A DNA stretch of 64,000 nucleotides from Bacteroidota bacterium (lineage in GTDB: Bacteria > Bacteroidota > Bacteroidia > Bacteroidales > Porphyromonadaceae): the NCBI GenBank assembly GCA_023395395.1, contig JAEWZH010000004.1:49785-113784 (forward strand), given 5' to 3'. Within the stretch, counting starts at the first letter, position 1; every line of letters starts with the position of its first letter. The notes beneath the pieces were generated by a model. The model had not been told where the DNA came from. It was given only the letters and a program-made list of their open reading frames with translations, and made no database searches. Position numbers and translations under genes: made by a program. Positions 59,535 to 64,000 of this stretch are shown here, one piece after another.

Positions 59535-62018
59535 TTAGTTGATAAAAGTTGTTAGCTTACAAAAGACTGAGCGCCCTGGCTTCTGAAGTCTATAATTGTC
59601 ATAATTGACCTCATCAAAGACATTGTTACAGCTTAATGCAATAGACTGTCCGTGATTATTAAAAGACCAAACAACTCCAATATTGGTCGTAGTCTGAGTC
59701 GGTATCACAGCCTTAGACTCATTAGTACCAAAGGCTGCCCAAGAGAGATAAAACCAGTGGACATACCCAAATGAGGTATTAAACCTCAACTGACTTTGCT
59801 TTACGTCAAAGGGGTCTTGTAATGATATCCCCAAACTGGTATTGGTGTAGAAAAAGGGAGTGTTGGGGATACGGTTGTTATAAGTAATATCTATACGCCC
59901 ATCTGGAAGTCGCGCACTTTTATTACGCTCGTCGGTATAGGTGGCATTGAAAGCAAAGTCCAATAGGTTCTTATATCGGTATTTGACGTCTACCTCCCCT
60001 CCCAAAACACGGGCTGCTCCGACATTGTCATACGTGCTTACATCATCACCCTCTATCTTGCGGCGGATATAATCGGTTACGTCACGCACAAAGAAGGTGC
60101 CTTCATAATTGACTTGATGGCTTGGATTGATAGCCCATGTCCCATAGAGAGCAATATTGAGGTTGTGGGCACGCTCTGGTCTGAGTTTGAAATTAGGATA
60201 GATACTTGCGCCATTGCCCAAAAACTCCCTTGCAGTAGGTAGCCTAGTAGCCCTCTCATACGACAATTTAAGTGCAAACTCTTTAGTAAAGGAGACTCTA
60301 ACTCCTAGTCCATATCCGATGTGATTGCGTGTCATCTCGGGGTCTACCTCCCGACCTCCTGTAATCCAGTACATATCTTGTTGCTCCACCTTGGCATGAA
60401 AGATATAATCTTTAAGAAACAGTGTAGAATTAATTCTATCATCCCAGAAGTACCGACTATACGAAAGCCCTAAAATATGACGCGCAAGATAATCATTGGA
60501 GGGGATGAATGTCTGGTCATAATCATCCCGCCTCCTGTTTTGGTTTGCAGTGAGGGTATAATTAAAGTTGATAGAGCTCAGTGGTGTCAGGGTATATGCC
60601 ACATTGGTTCTCACCACAGTGGTAGGGCGCAAAGTATGCCTAAGTATCTTATTGGCTCTCCCCATGACCTCATTTCGGTACACCTCCGTATAAGTACCAT
60701 TCCAGCTATATTTTCTGAAAGTAGTATCGACATGTAAAACATGGTCCTGAGTGTGAGCCGCGAAAAACTTAGCTGTAAGCCCCTTGACCAATAAGTCTCT
60801 CTTACTGTAGTTAAAGGAAAACCGAAGAGCATCATGATGTCTCTCGGCGGCACCTATGACCAGCTGTTGGCTAAACCCCGTCTGTATTTCACTCTTACTT
60901 TGAGAATAGTAGACACCCATCAGCACTTCATCAGCCCATTTAGTCTGCGTAAATCCAATCAGAGCTTCTCCACTAATCGACTGATAGCCATCATGAAATC
61001 TCCGATAATCACCTATCTCATACTCATTTTTGGCAGCATTCCAAACCTCCACCCCTTTCATCATGTAATTGTTGCGAGAGTTTGTGTAGCTCCCATTTCC
61101 TCGCAGCGTAAAACCACTATTGGCGTGCCTATACTCTCCACTGACGTCTGCCCCATAGGTGTGAAATGAGCCTCCATTAAGGGCTACATCCAAGAAGTTT
61201 TTACCCTCTTTACGTGTGACTATATTCACTGCACCACCTAGAGCATCAAGTCCCAGTTCGGGTGGCACTACCCCCTTATAAATCTCTACTCTATCTACGA
61301 TATTGATAGGCAAATTAGCTATGTTAGCACCACTACCTAAAGATGTCAGTGGGACTCCGTCTATAAAATAACGAATGGCATTACCTCCAAGCCCGCTAAG
61401 AGAAAGGTCAAAGCTGGAACCAACTCCTCCATCCTCCCTGATGCGTACTCCACTAGTATACGACATCAGTTGATTGAGATTACTGTTTGAGGCTGCATAA
61501 GGTCGGACATTAAGGCTCTTAGCATTATAGACCCCCTCTTGCGTTTGTTGAGCATAGTTGGGAGCCACGACCAATACTTCTCCGAGAAGTTTATAATCCT
61601 CCTTGAGCGTCCATTCCACTTTGGTGTCTTTATCTATCCGGATCTCAAAAAACTCCGTTTTATACCCTAGCAATGAAACCTCTATGGCATACGTATCGGG
61701 CAATAGTCTGACACTGAAGGATCCATCCATTCCTGTAGCGCACACTCTCTCTTTGCCCCGAATGGAAATGACGGCATAGGGTAAAGGTCGGTGTGCTCCA
61801 TCCATCACCTTTCCACTTAACACAAAAGAGTGCGCTTGTGTCCATGGCGCAGAACCATTGTATGCACCCGAGCGTATGTATGGAGTAGATTTTTGATTCC
61901 CATTTTGAGGATTTTCAAATAACGAGTCACACCCAGAGACTTTGCTCTGGGCATAAAGATGACAACAACACAACGTAGCAACAACGACTGTGACAGTCAT
62001 TCGTAGAATATCTCTCAT
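59535..62018 (-). CDS. TonB-dependent outer-membrane receptor under a cobalamin riboswitch (BtuB-like role)
   Basis: With the ATG at 62018 the protein has 827 residues and a normal signal peptide (MRDILRMTVTVVVATLCCCH then LYAQ). The in-frame ATG at 62072 lies inside the riboswitch expression region and would add 18 polar residues, so it is rejected. A carboxypeptidase-like domain (SGKVMDGAHRPLPYAVISIR) precedes the plug (VRPYAASNSNLNQLMSYTSG, then GGNAIRYFIDGVPLTSLGSG) and a barrel ending RPGRSVFCKLTTFIN. The receptor type alone would suggest iron or haem, but the riboswitch points to corrinoid import. Confidence 0.9.
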   Translation of the reverse strand: MRDILRMTVTVVVATLCCCHLYAQSKVSGCDSLFENPQNGNQKSTPYIRSGAYNGSAPWTQAHSFVLSGKVMDGAHRPLPYAVISIRGKERVCATGMDGSFSVRLLPDTYAIEVSLLGYKTEFFEIRIDKDTKVEWTLKEDYKLLGEVLVVAPNYAQQTQEGVYNAKSLNVRPYAASNSNLNQLMSYTSGVRIREDGGVGSSFDLSLSGLGGNAIRYFIDGVPLTSLGSGANIANLPINIVDRVEIYKGVVPPELGLDALGGAVNIVTRKEGKNFLDVALNGGSFHTYGADVSGEYRHANSGFTLRGNGSYTNSRNNYMMKGVEVWNAAKNEYEIGDYRRFHDGYQSISGEALIGFTQTKWADEVLMGVYYSQSKSEIQTGFSQQLVIGAAERHHDALRFSFNYSKRDLLVKGLTAKFFAAHTQDHVLHVDTTFRKYSWNGTYTEVYRNEVMGRANKILRHTLRPTTVVRTNVAYTLTPLSSINFNYTLTANQNRRRDDYDQTFIPSNDYLARHILGLSYSRYFWDDRINSTLFLKDYIFHAKVEQQDMYWITGGREVDPEMTRNHIGYGLGVRVSFTKEFALKLSYERATRLPTAREFLGNGASIYPNFKLRPERAHNLNIALYGTWAINPSHQVNYEGTFFVRDVTDYIRRKIEGDDVSTYDNVGAARVLGGEVDVKYRYKNLLDFAFNATYTDERNKSARLPDGRIDITYNNRIPNTPFFYTNTSLGISLQDPFDVKQSQLRFNTSFGYVHWFYLSWAAFGTNESKAVIPTQTTTNIGVVWSFNNHGQSIALSCNNVFDEVNYDNYRLQKPGRSVFCKLTTFIN

Positions 62019-62088
62019 GGGATGATTTTCCTCACAAACATTAATACCCACACTCTGCTCCCCGGAGTGCAATAATACCTGTTGGCAA

Positions 62089-62275
62089 TGGCAGGTTTCC
62101 TGGCTTGCTAACCTTTGGATGACCTTCCCATCTTATATAAGACAGTGGTTGAATAGACTATCCAAAGACTTGGTAATAGCTTACAGTAGCGGGCACTGCT
62201 CCAGACTTTCACTGGATTCCCTCTTATACACCATCAAAAGCGAATGCTTCGGTGCATCACCATTTCCATGCGCAA
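62089..62275 (-). promoter_or_regulatory. Cobalamin (AdoCbl) riboswitch
   Basis: The minus strand carries the B12 box AAGCCAGGAAACCTGCC (62106-62090), and before it GGGAATCCAGTGAAAGTCTG, GAGCAGTGCCCGCTACTGTA and the ACCACTG / GATGGGAAGGTC elements, in the order expected for the cobalamin riboswitch. After the box a hairpin (CACTC/GAGTG, 62069-62051) sits about 40 bases before the ATG at 62018, without a T-run, so control is probably at translation. It should repress the receptor and DUF4374 genes when B12 is plentiful. Confidence 0.93.
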
Positions 62276-62280
62276 AGGTA
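62273..62280 (-). promoter_or_regulatory. -7 promoter box of the riboswitch transcript
   Basis: TACCTTTG on the minus strand, full match, directly before the riboswitch aptamer; the transcript would start near 62266. Confidence 0.6.
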
Positions 62281-62331
62281 ACAGTTTTCTTGATTATCTC
62301 CCACTAATTTTTGCACCTAATTAAGATAATT

Positions 62332-62374
62332 GCGAGACACTCTCCCTGCTTGTCCGATAGGAAGAGTGTCTCGC
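62332..62374 (-). terminator. Hairpin after the SUMT-HemD-like gene
   Basis: A perfect 12-bp stem GCGAGACACTCT (62332-62343) with 62363-62374 and a 19-nt loop, then an A/T-rich tail. Separates the fusion gene from the riboswitch promoter. Confidence 0.7.
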
Positions 62375-62395
62375 ACTATACTCTTTCAACAAACC

Positions 62396-63646
62396 TTACT
62401 TTGTCACTGTTTTGGTGGCTCCCGATACAGCATCGTATTTGGAGGGTAAGAGCAATGCCTTGTCTCCAATCAAGTATTCTGCCACTTCATTGTAAGACTT
62501 GACAGTCACTGCATCATAACCATAGTCCCTAAGTTTTTGGGTGATTGCTTCCCCAAGAGTAATGAGGAGTGTATTTTCGCCAATTATATTGACCCCCTTT
62601 TGTTCGCATAACTTGAAGTAAGCTTCGACACTCTTGGTATTGGAAAACACGATATGAGTAAATCCCACAGACTTTAAGAGTTGGAGATAGTCTAGGCTAT
62701 AAACATCTGGAGTATTGCTCGTAAAGGTCTCTGTAAGTGCTACCTCCCCTTCTATCCTTGGAGTAAGCTCGCTTATCTTTCGATTAAGCGTGACTGCCAA
62801 TACTTTTATCTCATCCTTTGGTGTTGGGTCGAGCTGCTCAGGAGTTACTTCTACGACTTCACCTACCAGCAATAGAGCAGGTGTAAGCTTACCATAATCA
62901 ATATAAGTCGGAGTAAAGTCTTTGAGTCTTCCACGGAGCACTTTTTGGGAAGTCAGAGTACCATTGCTAATGATGGCTGCAGGCGTTTCAGGCGATAATC
63001 CTTCTGAAATTAAGGTCTGACAGATTTCGGGCACTATACGAGCCCCCATATAGAAGGCCACCGTACCACCCAGATTCACAAGGGATTTCCACTGCACAGC
63101 GTCATTAAGGTCTTGGTCTTTTGTGCTGGCCGTGACGAGGGTAAAAGATCTCGCAAGCCCGCGGTGCGTCACTGGGATACCAGCGTATGCTGGGGCTGCA
63201 ATAGCAGCAGTAATACCGGGAATCACCCTTACCTCTATTTTTCTCTCACATAGAGCTAAAAGCTCTTCACCACCTCTTCCAAATACAAAAGGATCTCCTC
63301 CTTTGAGCCTGACCACGCAGTGACCATTTTTCGCCTCAGAGATGAGTAGTTGGTTGATTTCTTCTTGTTTAAGAGATGGGCGTCCTGCTCTTTTGCCCAC
63401 GGGAATCAGTCGTACATCCTTACGACAATGCAACAAAATCTCTGGATTGGCTAGAGCATCGTAGAGCACGACATCAGCCTTTCTCAGCGCCTTTACCCCT
63501 TTGAGGGAAATAAGGTCGGGATCACCTGGCCCTGCGCCTACGAGATAGACGACACCCTCTTGGGCAATGGCACGGTTAATACCTAAAATTACTACAAGCA
63601 GGAAGACCAGTACTAGCCTCCTATAGGCAAAAAAATGATTATCCAT
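62396..63646 (-). CDS. Uroporphyrinogen-III C-methyltransferase fused to a short HemD-like domain, with signal-peptide-like N-terminus
   Basis: 416 residues. Residues about 31-265 are a full SUMT/CobA-type methylase: VVYLVGAGPGDPDLISLKG, then VVRLKGGDPFVFGRGGEELL, RVIPGITAAIAAPAYAGIP and HRGLARSFTLVTAS. Residues about 275-400 resemble a shortened uroporphyrinogen-III synthase (FTSNTPDVYSLDYLQLLKSV, GFTHIVFSNTKSVEAYF, ITQKLRDYGYDAVTVKSY). The first 30 residues (YRRLVLVFLLVVILGINRAI then AQE) look like a Sec signal or anchor, which is odd for a SAM-using enzyme. No ATG, GTG or TTG lies between residue 1 and the methylase start. Neighbour of the B12-uptake operon. Confidence 0.85.
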   Translation of the reverse strand: MDNHFFAYRRLVLVFLLVVILGINRAIAQEGVVYLVGAGPGDPDLISLKGVKALRKADVVLYDALANPEILLHCRKDVRLIPVGKRAGRPSLKQEEINQLLISEAKNGHCVVRLKGGDPFVFGRGGEELLALCERKIEVRVIPGITAAIAAPAYAGIPVTHRGLARSFTLVTASTKDQDLNDAVQWKSLVNLGGTVAFYMGARIVPEICQTLISEGLSPETPAAIISNGTLTSQKVLRGRLKDFTPTYIDYGKLTPALLLVGEVVEVTPEQLDPTPKDEIKVLAVTLNRKISELTPRIEGEVALTETFTSNTPDVYSLDYLQLLKSVGFTHIVFSNTKSVEAYFKLCEQKGVNIIGENTLLITLGEAITQKLRDYGYDAVTVKSYNEVAEYLIGDKALLLPSKYDAVSGATKTVTK

Positions 63647-63811
63647 ACATAGTATGTATTACTGGGACCAATATATTATTCTACTTTCCTCATGATTCCA
63701 AGTGTATGGAATAATGAATCAAGCAAAAAACTACCGCCCAAAATTACCAATTTCTTCGGAATCATCACGTGTCCTCTCCTGAAATAGTAGACACCTTGTG
63801 TTAGCGAAATT
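63647..63811. other. Short non-coding stretch before the transposase-like gene
   Basis: 165 bases between divergent genes. The left end of the IS, if complete, should lie here, but no pair of terminal repeats can be shown without the other end. Confidence 0.4.
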
Positions 63812-64000
63812 ATGGAGAAACGAGTAACAATTAGGTATCGTCAGTCTGTCACTGAAGAGTTGAAACTTCGAGTATTACGAGAGTTGCTTGATACTGGGAG
63901 TTCAGTCGCCAGTGTTGCGGACAAATTTAACGTTGGCGTTTCGAGTGTTTACTTATGGATGAGTACCTTTGGGGTTGAATTACCTAAAGAAAAAGAGTTT
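63812..64000 (+). mobile_element. 5' part of a transposase-type HTH gene (IS3 OrfA-like), cut by the window end
   Basis: 63 residues are visible, starting MEKRVTIRYRQSVTEELKLR and still open at the last base. The piece LLDTGSSVASVADKFNVGVS then SVYLWM is a helix-turn-helix typical of IS3/IS911 OrfA and related transposases. A chromosomal HTH regulator is possible but less likely. The rest of the element is outside. Confidence 0.65.

Noticed and set aside
62019..62072. Upstream ATG of the TonB receptor
   Set aside because: It would lie in the riboswitch expression hairpin and put 18 polar residues before the signal peptide.

Overview
The window looks like a chromosomal segment of a Bacteroidota bacterium close to Porphyromonas. 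The evidence is a SusC/RagA plus SusD/RagB pair, methylmalonyl-CoA mutase as two subunits, Bacteroidota-type families (DUF4492-cydAB, DUF4837, DUF4374, DUF4924, the HU-related histone-like family), and promoters that repeatedly fit the Bacteroidota pattern TTTG - 19 to 21 bp - TAnnTTTG. The species cannot be fixed from sequence alone.

Layout. 1-2.5 kb: the 3' end of mutY, an OsmC-type protein, ribH, then a non-coding stretch with a 22-bp tandem-repeat array. 2.6-7.4 kb: a SusC/SusD-type outer-membrane uptake pair. 7.7-10.6 kb: an ECF sigma factor overlapping a gene for a protein with one inner-membrane helix and a C-terminal outer-membrane beta-barrel domain (a candidate dual-membrane-spanning anti-sigma factor), then two lipoproteins. 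10.7-17.6 kb: Hsp20, a secreted protein, mutA-mutB, an SGNH hydrolase and a small lipoprotein. 17.7-19.7 kb (minus): pabC, pabB, rpsU. 19.9-20.7 kb: a second 22-bp array, then RNase P RNA. 20.7-26 kb: a BrkB-type membrane protein, a PpiD-type chaperone, two tandem tRNA-Val, a DUF2795 protein and a CBM9-like protein. 26-29 kb (minus): rubrerythrin, tRNA-Gly, a radical SAM maturase and an HU-related protein.

29-34.9 kb (plus): GDP-fucose synthesis (gmd, fcl), a HAD phosphatase, a YigZ protein, fhs and an AlkD-like protein. 34.9-42.8 kb (minus): a packed six-gene operon dxr-rseP-mutS2-DUF4924-rfbD-prfC. 43.9-48.8 kb (plus): an outer-membrane barrel, DUF4492-cydA-cydB (bd oxidase) and a PPK2 kinase. 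48.9-57.9 kb (minus): DUF4837 lipoprotein, pdxA, then a lipid-headgroup-like set (cytidylyltransferase, SDR, CDP-alcohol phosphotransferase, acyltransferase), a Kef-type antiporter, a lipid kinase and engB. 58.2-63.6 kb (minus): a cobalamin riboswitch controlling a TonB-dependent receptor and a DUF4374 lipoprotein, preceded by a SUMT-HemD-like fusion that carries a signal-peptide-like N-terminus. The last bases hold the start of a transposase-type HTH gene.

Themes. Vitamin B12 links two regions: MutAB needs adenosylcobalamin, and the riboswitch/TonB/DUF4374 operon probably imports corrinoids. Envelope building and sensing recur: the sigma/anti-sigma operon, GDP-fucose, the lipid-headgroup cluster and RseP. 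Two families of non-coding repeats stand out as possibly undescribed: 22-bp tandem units with a CTCTATAGAG palindrome (two arrays), and a 101-bp AT-rich element of four 23-bp units closed by inverted CATGACCA (two copies of exactly equal length).
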